From Manihot esculenta (taxonomy: Eukaryota > Streptophyta > Magnoliopsida > Malpighiales > Euphorbiaceae): a stretch of 64,000 nt of DNA. Position numbers and translations under genes: made by a program. Location: the NCBI RefSeq assembly GCF_001659605.2, contig NC_035175.2:31033705-31097704 (forward strand), read 5' to 3'. Below the pieces are notes generated by a model. The model had not been told where the DNA came from. It saw only the letters and a list, made by a program, of their open reading frames with translations, and did no database searches. Shown piece after piece: positions 32,880 to 45,335 of this stretch (its first letter is position 1; the number at the start of each line of letters is the position of its first letter).

Positions 32880-35270
32880 ATAGATATCTAATGCAAGATG
32901 TCTATACATCTTTTTATATTCATTTTATATATTTAAGTAAATAGATTGCAAGTTCATTCTTTATAAAATTAATTACATACTTTCTTAATTAAAAATATAT
33001 GAATAAATTTGTAGAAAATATAATCTAATAAATAATCTATAATTATTATTTTTTAATAATATAATTGTATAATTAAAAAATAATAATATATATTATTAAT
33101 GTTTTATATTGTTATATACAAACAATAATAAATTTATATGTGGATAAAAGAAAGACATATATGGGTGCCAAATGTCATAAAGTCAGTAAAGTTAAAGATG
33201 GCTAAGAATGTAGACAGTGATATAGGAAAGAAAAGAAATTTTGTTACTATTTTAAGCCATGTAAAATTAGTCCTACTCTATCTAAAAATTTATTAAAATC
33301 TCGTGATTATTTTAAAAAAAATTAAATATTGATAATTATTTTAAAATAAATTAAAATTTAATTACTACAATAAATGAGTGTTTAAAATTTAATGATCATG
33401 GCTAAAAATTAGCCGAGGCTTACCTTCAAGATCCAGAATTCCACGACACGGCCATGCTTGAGACGTGGCTATAGGCTTCTACCTAGAAGGAAAAGAGATT
33501 TATACGGACAAATGAACACCAATAGGAATTTGAAGGACAAATAATAAATGCACAGGCCTGCAATTCATATATCCAGGCGGCGCTGCTGCTGCGGTATGGT
33601 TGCCCCAGAGTACCGCCGAAATATCAGGGCTTTTGAGAAGCACATGATCTTTACAATTTTCAGCTTTGAGTCAAAATATTGATCAAGATTTTCTGTTTTT
33701 TTATTTTTCTTAATAATTAAATGTGCAAGCTGCAGATTTCACATCCTAAAATATAAAATTTATAATATGAAATAATTTAATTAGACATGTTTCCAAATTT
33801 AAATTTAAATTTGTTTTTAAAAATAATAAATATTAAAATGATATTATTTTATCCTAATTTAATTTATTTATTGTTAGTTTTAGTAAAAATTATTAACACT
33901 CATTTTTTTTTATGAAGAATAATAATTACTCTATTTTTTATTAAAAATGCATAAATTTATCATGAGTGATGAAAAATAAAAACTTTGCCTTTAATTATTA
34001 AATTATTTGTGTTATTAATTATGAATTTTAAAGTCTTTTTTATGTAATTAGTGTTCATTATATTTATGGGTTACAGTTAATTGTAAACCTTCGACTAATT
34101 TAAAAGGTCAAAAACAAATAGTTTTTCCTCCCATAAAAGTAATTATTTTTTTATTTTTATAAAATTATATAAAAGCCACTTTTTTATATATAATAATTTA
34201 TGTATTACTTTTTTAATATAACACTATTTGTTATAGAACTATTTGCTATAGATCCATTGTGATTGATTTTTCATTTGCTTCGGTTCTAGTTTCATTTTTC
34301 ATTGTTTTTTTTTTTTTAATAATTGCGAAGTTTCTTTTCCTAACACAGGAAAATAGTGTTAAAATCGTGTGAAATTATGGTTAGGAGATAACTTAACTAA
34401 AAAATTTAAAGTTCTCATAAATATGAAAATTATGTCTATTTAATTAATATTTCTTTTTGATTTTGAAAAAGTCAAAAGCTTTTATTCCCTTAATGGAGCT
34501 AAAATAATTTACTTTTGACTTTTATTTTTTTAATAAAGTTCTAATTAAGTTATTTTTTAAAAAATAAACTTATAATAATAAAACATTGATTAATTTACGT
34601 TATTTGACTATTGGACACTTGATTTGCCACGTTAACTTAAAATTGGTAGGATAAACTCATCTCAAATCTTGGGTTCCATAATATAAAAAAACTCATCTAA
34701 AATATAGAGTTGCGTATTTATATATATATCTATTAGAATTTTTTTTAAATAAAATTTCCTATTGAATGTTCAGATTATAAATTATAATGAATTTTGGAGA
34801 ATTTATAAGTAAAAACTCTCCATTTTTATTTTAATTCTAAAAATTAAATTTAGTAAAATATTCAATTTATTTATGCTCTATTGGGATTTGATCTATTTTT
34901 TTGTTTGATTGATTGCTTTTATTTATGAATGACTAATAATAAATTTTAATAGTACTATTCTATTAATTAATCCATACTTTAATATTTAATTTATTTATTT
35001 CTTATTAACAACAGAGAAAGTAAATCATAATTTATTTATACATTTCGACTAAATTATAAAATCTCCTTATTATTGTTATTACGTGAATATAGCCAGTGAT
35101 GTATAATCAAGGCAATTTTTTTTTTTTTTTTAAAAAAAAAATCTCAGTGAAAATTTTTGATACAGTATTTTTCGACTAAATTATCAAAATTGATTGTTCA
35201 ATCTAGTCCCAAATTTAACCGGTCTAATTTTGATCTAATTTATAGTCTAAAACATGGCGTACATAAATGA
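32880..35270. other. AT-rich intergenic DNA
   Basis: Poly-A/T tracts and short ORFs only. A less AT-rich island at 33410-33660 (including GGCGGCGCTGCTGCTGCGG near 33578) is not recognisably coding. I see nothing else to annotate. Confidence 0.6.
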
Positions 35271-35815
35271 TGTAGCTGAGTTTAGATCAATGATGTGGTC
35301 GGAATGAGACTATGGTATGCTTAGTCAGAACCTGTAAGGGAGAAAATGTGAGGTGGTAATGGGTGTCCACGGCAACCACTCCGACGCTCAAGTCAGTATC
35401 GTAACAAGTAGAGAGAACACATGAATTGCTTAGGACTTTAGCATTAGAGAATAGCGTACATTTATCTTCGTGATCTTTTTCCTTTTATACTGCAATAAAA
35501 TATAGATAAATATAATATTTTCTGAGAATCTAATAATGATGTAGCCAGTTGTTTGATAATGAATATTGTCAGCTAATGAATTGGTGATCCCGTGATCACA
35601 GGGGAAGTGGGAGTGTACCTAGTAACGGTAACCATGCGTCAAGACTCGGCCTATTAGGGAAGGGCGAGTCTTAATGACAGTTTGGGTGTTTAAAATGTCT
35701 GGATCTCCTTTTCCATAGCGGAACCCCATCTCCCACTTGTCAAGTCCTTGCCACATGGCCCTTGTTTTGTGGTGACAACTCATAGGTTACTTTGAGTGGA
35801 TGTTATGTAACATCA
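35271..35815 (-). mobile_element. 3' LTR of a decayed Tat/Ogre-type element
   Basis: Similar over ~540 bp to 41441-41974 (shared words ATTAGAGAATAGCGTACATTT and GTGGATGTTATGTA). Between the two lie minus-strand protease, RT and integrase, so this is the downstream LTR in element sense. The minus strand starts TGATG at 35815; the left boundary is approximate. Confidence 0.82.
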
Positions 35816-36590
35816 AAGGTCCCACCAGTCTTCGACTTTTTAGGTTCGAAGGTGACCGTTTACCTTTTTAGTTTAGAACACGTGGCATGATCTCGGTTGT
35901 GAGTGTCGTTTCGCTTGCCTTGTTGATCATCCTCTCTTTTCTGCTATATTTAGAGCTTTGTCGGCTTTTTCGCTATATAAGAACCCTTCTTCCTTTGGTT
36001 CACAACTATTTCTTATGGAAGAGAGGAACAGAGGTCTCTTTTTCTTTCAAATCTGTGTAGAGGATATCATCATGGCCTGCCAAATCTTTGTAGAGGATAT
36101 CATCAGGGTCTTCGGAGAGCAACTGAATGCGGGTCTTCCTGAAGGTGCAAGCACACTGTTTAGTTCCGATGACTGCAACCAGCCTGACTATAATGGCTTC
36201 TCAGCGTTGTAACCCTTGGGGGGTTGGATTGTGCAAGATTGATTCCGAAGGCAATGTTAGAAAGGTAGTTGGAGAGACAGCTCTTTTCATGGCCTTTCAG
36301 ATGGCTTCCTTCCATAGATTTTAAGGATTCTAATATAATAGGTTTTTTTTTATAGAATAAAGACTTTTGATGTAATAGAGACTTTATTCAATTCCCTTTC
36401 TTGACTCCTTCTAATATGTGTTTCATATGCTTTTGTGCGCTTCCTTTGTTGCCACCTTTTTTGTCGAATGAATGGGCTAAAGCGTATCATCTTTAATGCC
36501 AATTTAGTCATAAAATGGTTACTAAAAAATAGGATTAATACTTGAGCCTGTGGCTCGGTAGACTGTCATCCTTCCGTCGTATAATGCCTT
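35816..36590 (-). other. Non-coding 3' internal region of the Tat element
   Basis: Between the LTR and the tandem repeats; no conserved protein seen in either strand. A pair of GTAGAGGATATCATCA words ~36 bp apart near 36058-36100 is a small local duplication. Confidence 0.5.
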
Positions 36591-36599
36591 AGGTGGGTT

Positions 36600-37640
36600 T
36601 GTGATCTGGCCTAGTGAAATTTTGCCTTGTGGCCTTGATTCATGGGACCAACACCCGAATGGTCTAGTGAAGGTTGTCTTGTGATATTAATTCGTGAGAC
36701 CAATGCCCATATGGTCTAGCGAAGGTTGCCTTGTGGTCTTGATTCATGGGACCAACACCTGTATGGTCTAGCAAAGACTGTCTTATGGCATTGCTTCGTG
36801 GGACTAATGCCCAAGTGGTCTAGCAAGAACCGCCTCGTGACTTGGCCTGGCTATAATTGCCTTATGGCCTTAATTCGTGAGACCAATACCCAAGTGGTCT
36901 GGCAGGAACCTCCTTATGACCTGGCCTAGCGAAGGTTGCTTGTGGCCTTGATTTGTGGGACCAATGTGTGTATGGTCTGGAAAAGACTGCCTTATGACCT
37001 TGCTTAATGGGACTAACACCCCAACGGACTGGCGAATACTGCCTTATGACTTGGCCTGGATAAGATTGCCTTATGGCCTTACTTAGTGGGACTGACGCCC
37101 AGATGGCCTAGCAAAAATTGCCCTATGGTCTAGCCTGGCTAAGATTGCCTTGTGGCCTAACTTAGTGGGATCAATGCCCAAATGGCTTGGCGAAAACTGC
37201 CTTATGGTTTAGCCTGGCTAAGATTGCCTTATGGCCTTACTTAGTGGGACGAACGCCCGGATGGCCTGACGAAAACTGCCTTATGGCTTGGTCTGGCTAA
37301 GATTGCCTTGTGGCCTTGCTTAGTGGAACCAATACTCGGATGGACTAGTAAAAACTGCCTTATAGCTTAGCCTAGCTAAGATTGCATTGTGGCTTTACTT
37401 AGTGAGACTAACGCCCAGATGGCCTGGTAAAAACTGCCTTATGATCTGGCTTGGCTATGATTGCCTTGTGGCCTTACTTAGTGGACCAACACCCAGATGG
37501 CCTGACGAAAATTGCCTTATGGCTTGGCCTGGCTAAGATTGCCTTATGGCCTTGCTTAGTGGGGACCAACGTCCGGATCACCTGGCAAAAACTACTTTAT
37601 GGCCTTACTTAGTGGGACCAACACCTAGATGGCCTTCGAG
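36600..37640. repeat. Tandem repeat, ~79-80 bp unit, roughly 12 diverged copies
   Basis: The unit contains CTAAGATTGCCTTATGGCC, TTACTTAGTGGGACCAACGC and CAGATGGCCTGG, then AAAACTGCCTTATGG. The first copies are more degenerate. Arrays of this kind near the 3' end are known from Tat/Ogre elements. Confidence 0.85.
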
Positions 37641-37814
37641 GGAGGCAATCCCATCATTCCTTATTACTAAAAAGCACCATATCTTGTTAATTTGTTATTG
37701 ATAAAACTTTCTTAAGTTACAGATATTCCAGGAGTGGGGAATGACTTGACCGTTTAACTTGGTCCGTTTATATGACTCTGAGCAAATAACCTTCGAGACC
37801 CTGAACGATCCTTT

Positions 37815-38600
37815 TCAATTCTCGCCCAACTTACTAGATCCTGCGTTGCCACCCGTTACGTCTATTCTTTTGAGGACTAGATCCCCTACATTGAAGGCGC
37901 GTGGCCTAACCCTACTATTGAACATTTGAAACATCTTATTTCTGTAAATTGCCATTCTAATTGCGGCCTTTTCCCTCAGAAATTTTGCTTGGTCCAAATT
38001 AAAATGCATTTCTTCAGGACTCCCTGATATCTCAGGATACTATGTCCTAAAGCTACCTACTTGGATTTCTACAAGAATGACTGCCTCGGCTCCATATAGA
38101 AGGGAAAAGGGTGTTTCTCTCGTAGCTGCCCTGGGAGTGGTTCTGTATGCCTATAATATATGGGGTAACTCTTCAGGCTAGTTTCCCTTGGCTTGGTCGA
38201 ACCTTTTCTTTAGACCCTGTAAGATGGTCATGTTAGTCACCTCAGTCATATCATTGGTCTAGGGGTAATAGGCTGAGCTGAATCTTAAGTCAATTTCTCA
38301 TTTCTTGCAGAAGTCTTTAAACTTGGAGCTTGCAAACTAAGTTCCATTATTGGTGATTACTATCTTCGGTATTTCGAATCGAGTGAATATGTTTTTGCTG
38401 ATAAAGGAAATCGCTTATTGGGTGGTAATGGACTGTATCGCCTCAGCCTCTACCCACTTGCTAAAATGATCTACCGCCACAATTATAAACTTTATTGACC
38501 CAGTTGCTTTAGAGAATGGGCCAAGAATACCTATCCCCCACTGAAAAAAAAGATCAAGGACTTTCAATGGCCACTTGCATTTCTCCCGAGGTCCTTGGTG
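37815..38600 (-). pseudogene. Tat-type integrase remnant
   Basis: The minus strand has MHFNLDQAKFLREKAAIRMA and the RPRAFNVGDLVLKR block, typical of the integrase C terminus of Tat elements. Further upstream on that strand, broken integrase core sequence is recognisable to about 38500. There are many stops and shifts. Confidence 0.75.
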
Positions 38601-39720
38601 TTAGTGTATTTGCCCTAACCCATTATCTTGGACCTTTTTGTATGTCATTTTGTTTATTAAAAAAAGAGGTTTTATTATCATTTTATTTGTTTGCATCTTA
38701 CATAATAATAATTAACATCCCTAATTACTTATTATTATGATGATAATAATAAAATACGACTAGTATAATTATTGATTGATAATCATGAGACAATTATGTG
38801 TATGTTGATATAAATCAATAATCATAGATACTTGTTAGAGAACAAAGTGTTGGATGGACCCACATTGAGATCACTACATGGGTTATTATCATAAGTGAAT
38901 CTCAAGGTAGTTATGTTTTAATCCTTTGACTTAAGATTGTCATAGTTTCCAACATAAGAACTGTTATATTTTGATATAACTAAACATTGTTTTTAATTGA
39001 ATAATCATAAATGTTATGATCGAGTATAATAGAAATTATGTAGAGGATATTGAACAATCAAGATAGAATTTATCTCTCTTTGAGAGAGATATCTTTTGGG
39101 CCCCTCGATAAGTGAGACTGAGAAATGCATGGCTATACTCAAATGAATTGATAATGTGATCAATATTATTTGATTTTATCAGTCTACTTAGAGATCGAGA
39201 AATTATAAGTTTGAACGTTATAAGTTTGACATTGACCATGACTTATGTTCAAATTAGATATCTTGTGACAAAGGGATTAATACATGTTCTGTTTATTAGG
39301 CTTTATCGGACTATTGATCCTCATATTAATTGGATAGTCATAACATCTTGCTAGAGGCCGCTTATGATTTATGGGTCTTGTCAGACCGGGTCTATTGCCA
39401 ATTAATGTGAGTCTATTGGGTCACACACAAAATAACGTCATTGATGTGCTATGTCATATTAATGGGCTAAGAGTTCGTTAGTATAATTAATAATAATAAA
39501 GATGTTATTATTATTAATATTAATTATTTGTTATTATAAGATAATAATATTTAAAAAATCTGCAATCTATCTATAACTGTTACAGATAAAAAAATTTTCG
39601 TTTTCCTTTAAAAAGAACTTATCACATAGATATATTTGTATCTGCGAGATTGTGATAATTGGTTATGAACACAACTCTTTTATGAAAAGAAATGTGGAAA
39701 AATGAAAAGACTGAGAAAAA
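38600..39720. mobile_element. Unassigned insertion within the Tat element
   Basis: AT-rich sequence without Tat homology between integrase (left) and RT (right). It starts near TGTTAGTGTATTTGCCC at about 38600 and ends near 39720. The start and the non-coding character suggest a solo LTR of another element (perhaps copia), but I could not define a matching end or target duplication. RNase H of the Tat element is not seen and may have been lost here. Confidence 0.4.
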
Positions 39721-39729
39721 TGAGCCCAT

Positions 39730-41200
39730 TCAAACTTGCCTTTTCCTTTCAAAGCCTGGAAGAACGGGAGACACCTTTTGGCCGAGCATAATATGAAGCA
39801 CCAGAGTAGTGAATAGCCCATTTAGCCTTTGTACCTCATTAATGGTTTTGGGTATTTCCATATTTTTAATGGCACTGATCTTCCCAGCTTTTACTTCAAA
39901 ATTACATTTTTCAGGATTTAACTTCATACCTGCCTTGTCCAAGATGTCAAAAACTTTTCAGATATCTTCTAGGTGGTCCTCCGAGGATCGATTCTTCACC
40001 ACCATGTCATCCACATACACCTCCACTATTGATCCTATTATTTTTTTGAAGATTCATGACACCAGCATTTGGTACGTCACCCCTGCATCTTTCAAATTGA
40101 AAAGCATTACTTTGTAATACACTCCTTCATCTATTATGAATGCGGTCTTTTTTACATCCTCGGTATCCATCATGATTTGGTAGTATCCCTAAAAGGCATT
40201 AAGGAAGGAGACTACCAAATGCCCTGAGGTCGAATCTAATAATCTGTTAATAGACAGTAATGTGTAGTGATCTTTCAGACATACTTTATTTAAGTCAGTG
40301 AATTTCACGCACATCCTCCACTTTCCGTTAGCCTTCTTGACTAGGACCACATTGGCTAGCCATATGGGATATTGGACTTCTTTTATCAGTCCTGCACTTA
40401 GAAGCTTACCAACCTCTTCTTTGATCACCTGCTGCCTCTCTGGTGCGAACTTTCTTTTCTTTTGTTGGACTGGTTTAACAGTCTTATCAATGGGTAACTT
40501 ATGGGTGATAAGAGCCGGGTCTACACCTGTTACATCTTTTGGAGACCAAGCGAAAGTGATCACTTGGTCTTTCAATAACTTTATCAAATGGCCCTTCGCT
40601 TTCCCGGTTAGCGCAGTGCCCAACTGCACCTTTTGCTCCTTCCCTACCTAGACCTCTTCTATCGGATCTGTGGGTTCCAACTTTATGTGAGATTCTGGCT
40701 TCTCCAGCAAACCAATGGGTATGGTTGTTTTTCTGAGGCTTTTTGCAGGGTGTTCGTAATTTTTTTCGGCTGATCTCGGACTGCCTCGAACCACTACTAT
40801 TCTCCCAGGGGCTAGAAGCTTAAGAAACATAGCACCCATGTTAATAATGATTCCGTGGTAGTTTAGGACCGAACAATCGAGTATCACGTTGTATGCAAAT
40901 GGGATTTCTACCACTGCAAACTCTGCATACAGTTCTCACCTATACTTATCATCTCCGAGTACTAGGGAAAGGTTGATGGTACCCAGAACTACCACTGTCT
41001 TATCTCCTAACCCTACTAAAGGGTAGGAGACTCTGACAAGGTTGCCCTTATTCAAGCCTAACTTATTGAAAACATTTAAGATAAAAAGGTTAACAAAACT
41101 ACCTATATATATCAGTACCCTTCTTACCTCATACTAGTTTAGGAGGATTTTAATGACCAGGAGATCATTTTGAAAGAATCCGATTGCCTTGTCCGCGAGG
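39730..41200 (-). pseudogene. Tat-type protease and reverse transcriptase remnant
   Basis: In element order on the minus strand: protease (RRVLIYIGSFVNLFILNVF, ~41110-41010), the IPFAYNVILDCSVLN block (~40890), an acidic linker, then RT (40629-40189: VNVVLVKKANGKWRMCV with VKFTDLNKVCLKDHYTLLSI). RT ends near 39800 (IPKTINEVQRLNG). The FTDLNKACPKD-type block separates Tat/Ogre from chromoviruses. The active-site YVDD region is not intact, and frames are broken throughout. Confidence 0.8.
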
Positions 41201-41440
41201 CTGAACCTACCTCTTTCCTGGTCCATAATTCTTGATGGACAGATAGAACATCCTCTGCTACCCGTTTATTTTTTTCCTTACCCTTTTCAAGTCTCCGGTG
41301 ATGACATGTACACTTCAAGCCATTTCTAAGAACAGGGAGGAAAAGTTCCTTCTTTTAGAGAGAAAAAAGGGGTAGGGCCTAGCGTAAACCCAAAGGGATA
41401 GAGAGAATCCAATGGGCTTCCCAATAATGAAACCAAATGA

Positions 41441-41974
41441 GATAGTTGAGTTTAGATTGATGACGTGGTGAAATGAGATTATGCTATGATTGGCCAAAAC
41501 TTGTATGGGAGAAAATGTGGTGGTGGTGGATGCCTATGGCAGCCACTCTGACGCTCAAGTCAATATCGTGACAAGTAAAGATAACACAATAAATTGCTTA
41601 GGATTTTAGTATTAGAGAATAGCGTACATTTACCTTTGTGATCATTTTTCTTTTATACTGCAAGAAGATAGAGGTAAATATAGTCTTTTTTCTGAAAATC
41701 CGACGATGATGTGGCCAGCTACTTGATAATGAATATCGCCAGCTAATGAGTTGGTGATTCCGCAATCACAGACGAAGTGGCAATGTATCTAATAACAGTA
41801 ACCATGTGTCAAGATTCAACCTATCAGGGGAGAGCGAGTCTTGACAACTGTCCGAGTGTTTAAAGTGTTCAGATCTCCCTTCCCGTAGCGGGATCGCATC
41901 TCCCACTTATCAGGTGACCCTTATTTTATGATGGCAACTCATAATTTACTTTAAGTGGATGTTATGTACCATCA
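41441..41974 (-). mobile_element. 5' LTR of the decayed Tat/Ogre-type element
   Basis: Pair of 35271-35815. On the minus strand it starts TGATGGTACATAACATCC. Divergence between the two LTRs is clearly larger than for the A, B or H pairs, so this is one of the oldest elements here. Confidence 0.82.
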
Positions 41975-41979
41975 ATAAA

Positions 41980-42780
41980 CTTAGATCTCATATTATAAAT
42001 GATCAAAAAGTATAATAATAATTTAAATAATTATACTTTTGTAAAAATGTAAAAAATATTTTTTTTTAAGTAGGAGATTAGATAAATAGAAATTCAAACA
42101 TGAATTTTCTCGTGTTTTTATCCATTGGACTGATCGGACTAAACATAAAAAAAAATTAATTTTTAAATATTAAAAATAAAAATAATATAATTAATGATAA
42201 AAAGAAATTTAATTAGTTAATATACGTGTATTAATTAACTGATCACAATTATTTTATTATTAGAAGATATAATTTCATTTAACCAACTTGTGATTTAAAT
42301 AACAAATACTGATAATAATTTATTATTTTTATTAATGTCACAAAAAGCATATAATATTTTATTTATTTATTTATTTATTTTGTTATAAAATATTAATATA
42401 TTAAAATTTATCATTCTTGATTCTTAATTTAGTGTAGTTGAATAAAGATATATTACTCGCCTAAAAAATTAATTTGAATCTTCGTTACCTCTAATTTCCT
42501 GCTAAAAAAATTGTCAAAATTTATTTTTATGGATATAAGTGTGAAACGGCGTGCTTGCACCACTTAATAAAACGGTGCGCTTTAGTTGCCAACATATCCC
42601 TTGTTCACGTTTTGCTAGTTTCACTCCCAGCTTGGGCCCACCAACAGATTCTTCTTCACTCGTGTTTTCATGCACCTGCCAACGTATCCTTCTGCACAGA
42701 GAAATATCAGCGCAATGTACTGTGTACAAATTCTTCTTAAAAAAAATATTTATTTTTGTCGGATGTACAGACTGGAATAC
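41980..42780. other. AT-rich upstream region of the PPR gene
   Basis: No coding sequence, with ATTTATTTATTT and homopolymer runs. The last ~250 bp (42530-42780) is less AT-rich and may be the promoter-proximal region of the PPR gene. Confidence 0.5.
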
Positions 42781-42785
42781 GTGCT

Positions 42786-42795
42786 CTATATATAT
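42786..42795 (+). promoter_or_regulatory. Possible TATA box of the PPR gene
   Basis: CTATATATATTA about 50 bp before the first in-frame ATG of the recognisable protein (42838). The distance fits a short 5' UTR. The evidence is positional only. Confidence 0.4.
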
Positions 42796-42837
42796 TACCG
42801 GTACAAACGTTCAATTTTGCATGTAGTAGCTTGGACG

Positions 42838-44678
42838 ATGACAATGGCGTCCGGTATTTTCACAAGTTCTTGGAGTTTCTTCTACCTTCGTTTGCAAAGA
42901 GGTCTTTCTCCTTCTTTATTTCATACCCGTCGCATCCACTGCTTCCCTTCTCGTTTTTCGTCTCGTTCTTCTTCTCGTTCTTCTTCTTGTTCTTCCGTTC
43001 CGAAACCTGAACACTCTCAGCCTTCCTCAGACCTTGATGATGCTCTGGCTTCTTTTAATCACTTCATTCATATGCGTCCTCTGCCTCCTAGATTTGCGTT
43101 CAATAGGATTTTATCTGCTCTTATGAGAATGAATCAACATCCCATGATCTTTCCCTTGTCCAGAAAAATTGACTCTCTAGGAAGCTCACCCGATTTTTAT
43201 TCTCTTACCATCTTGATTAAATCATTCTGTCGCCTACACCATGTCAATTTTGCCCTTTCCGTCTTGGGTAAAATGTTGAAATCTGGATTTAATCCCGACA
43301 TGTTTACATTTAATACCTTAATCAATGGATTCTGTATGGAAGGAAAAATCGAGAGAGCAGTAGAATTTTTCAGTGAACTGATTGCGGGAGGTTATCAACC
43401 TGATGTTTGTTCTTACAATACGGTGATAAGCAGTGCATGTAAACTTGGGGAAAAAGATTTGGCTGCTGGGTTGCTGAAGCAAATGGCAGAGAGGGGTTGC
43501 GAGCCAAATTTGGTGACTTACACTGCAATAATCGGTGCCTTTTGCAGGGATAAGTTAGTAGATGAAGCTTTGGACATGTTACGTCAAATGAGGATTAGAG
43601 GCATTTCCCCTGACGTTGTCACTTACACATGCTTAATTGATGGTCTTTGCAAAGTAGACAAATGGAATCAAGCCGTGGACCTGTTCAAACAAATGGAGAG
43701 TCAAAATATATCGCCAACCGTTGTTACCTTCAATATATTGATTGACACTCTTTTCAAGAAAGGAATGACTTCAGATGCTGAACGTATGATCAAGATGATG
43801 CTTCACCGTGGTATTCAGCCTAGTGTTGTCACTTGTTGTTCAATGATGGACGGATATTGTGAACGTCGCCAAATGGACAAAGCTAGGGAAGTATTTGATT
43901 TGATGGTAAGAACTGGCGTAGCTAATGCCTTTAGCTACAATATCTTGATTAATGGTTACTGCAAGAGCAAAAAAATAGATGAGGCAACAAAAGTTTTTGA
44001 TGAAATGCCTCAAAAAGGTTTAGTTCCTAGCTCTGTTATAATACTCTTATAAAGGGCTTGTGGGTATCAGGGAGGCATCAGACTGCACGAAAGGTTTTCA
44101 ATGACATGCTTTCTCATGGTCAGCAGCCAAGTATAGTAACTTTCTCAGTAATGCTTGATGGCTTGTGCAGGATTGGGGAGCTTCTTGAGGCAATAAGACT
44201 ATTTAAAACAATGGAGAACAGTCCAGTGAAGCCTAACTGTGTGATCTATACCATTTTGATTGATGGTATGCTCAGAGCTGGGAAATTTAATGATGCCAAA
44301 AGACTGCTTGCTAGGCTTTTTGTAATTGGATTGACGCCTGATGCTTTCACATATAGTACAATAATAAAAGGATTGTGCAAGGAAGGATTATTAAATTACG
44401 CATACAAGATTTTTAGACGAATGGAAGACAGTGGATGTCCACCGGATGACTGCTGTTACAATGTCATCATTCAAGGGTTTCTCAGGCATGAAGACGAAGC
44501 AAAAGCTTCAGAACTTATTCAGGAAATGATTGATAGGGGATTTTATGCAGATGCCACCACCATAGAATTGGTAATCCTTTTCTCGCGCTTTGACGATTCC
44601 ATTCTGAGGAAACTAAGAAATCCTTATGAAGATTTTGAAGGTGTAGATGTTAAGTGGGATTTCAACATTCAACGCTGA
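42838..44678 (+). pseudogene. Restorer-of-fertility-like P-class PPR gene, broken by a frameshift
   Basis: Intronless. The ATG at 42838 (a second at 42844) begins a Ser/Arg-rich, acid-poor N terminus like a mitochondrial presequence, then LDDALASFNHFIHMRPLPP, characteristic of Rf-like PPR proteins. About 14 motifs of 35 residues follow (first ~43090, last ending ~44570). Such proteins bind organelle RNA, one base per motif. The frame breaks at ~44032, in motif 9: codons for V and T before YNTLIKGLW appear shortened by four bases, leading to TAA at 44050-44052. The rest is fully open in the shifted frame (to TGA at 44676-44678). That pattern suggests a recent loss, an inactive allele, or a sequencing error. 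Expected intact length is about 615 aa. Confidence 0.88.
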
Positions 44679-44724
44679 ATCCACATATGCAGGAAGTTGT
44701 CTACCTAGTTGCTTTTGCTATCAT

Positions 44725-44730
44725 AATAAA
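44725..44730 (+). terminator. Possible polyadenylation signal of the PPR gene
   Basis: AATAAA 47 bp after the stop codon, followed by AT-rich sequence. Plant poly(A) signals are loose, so this is only a candidate. Confidence 0.4.
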
Positions 44731-45335
44731 AACCATCTATTAGCATTAGCATGATGTTTTTAGCATATATACGCACATTAACTATAATGAATCTGTTCTG
44801 TTGTCACTTGCTCTGAGAGAGTAATATATCTCCAAGTTTCTCTTCTCCTCCAAGTGTTTGATTTTACATCTGTTGGTGATCTAAAATGGGAATTCTTTGT
44901 ATTTGTAATATAGAATAGGGTTGCATGAGCATAACTCGTTGTGACTTAAAATGCCCCAATATAGATTAAACAGAAGGAAGATATTTTTCGATAATTGATG
45001 GGTTGGGAGTATGGGTTCTCAAGTGCAATACAGTCCATAGTTGCTGAAAAGACTGAGCCATCTTGCCAGATAAGGGCTTACAGGTGTTAACCATTGCTGA
45101 TATTAGCTGTCATCTTGAGTTTAGGTTGTAATTTTTATTCTTGCTTTATTGTCGTCCTAAACCAGAAATTTAGGACAGAAACATGAGATGTGTATTTTCA
45201 GGTGAAGAAGTGGGTACTATTCAAACTCCAACCTAATTATTTGCAAATTCCAGTGACTGTTACTATTATTCTAATTACTCTGATTCACATAAAGTTGCTC
45301 GCTTTGAACTTTTCTCGAGATATAAATTCAAATGT
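44731..45335. other. Spacer between PPR gene and PPR pseudogene
   Basis: No ORF or repeat recognised. This spacer and the partial PPR copy to its right look like the product of a local gene duplication. Confidence 0.45.

Noticed and set aside
35958..36324. Short plus-strand ORFs next to the Tat LTR
   Set aside because: No similarity to known families; the element is coded on the minus strand and this is its 3' non-coding part.
36720..36930. 67-codon ORF in the 36.6-37.6 kb region
   Set aside because: Part of the tandem array; open by chance in a stop-poor repeat unit.
42551..42837. Upstream extension of the PPR frame (from 42670) and small overlapping ORFs
   Set aside because: The extension runs through the TATA region and lacks PPR or presequence character; the ATG at 42838 is a better start.
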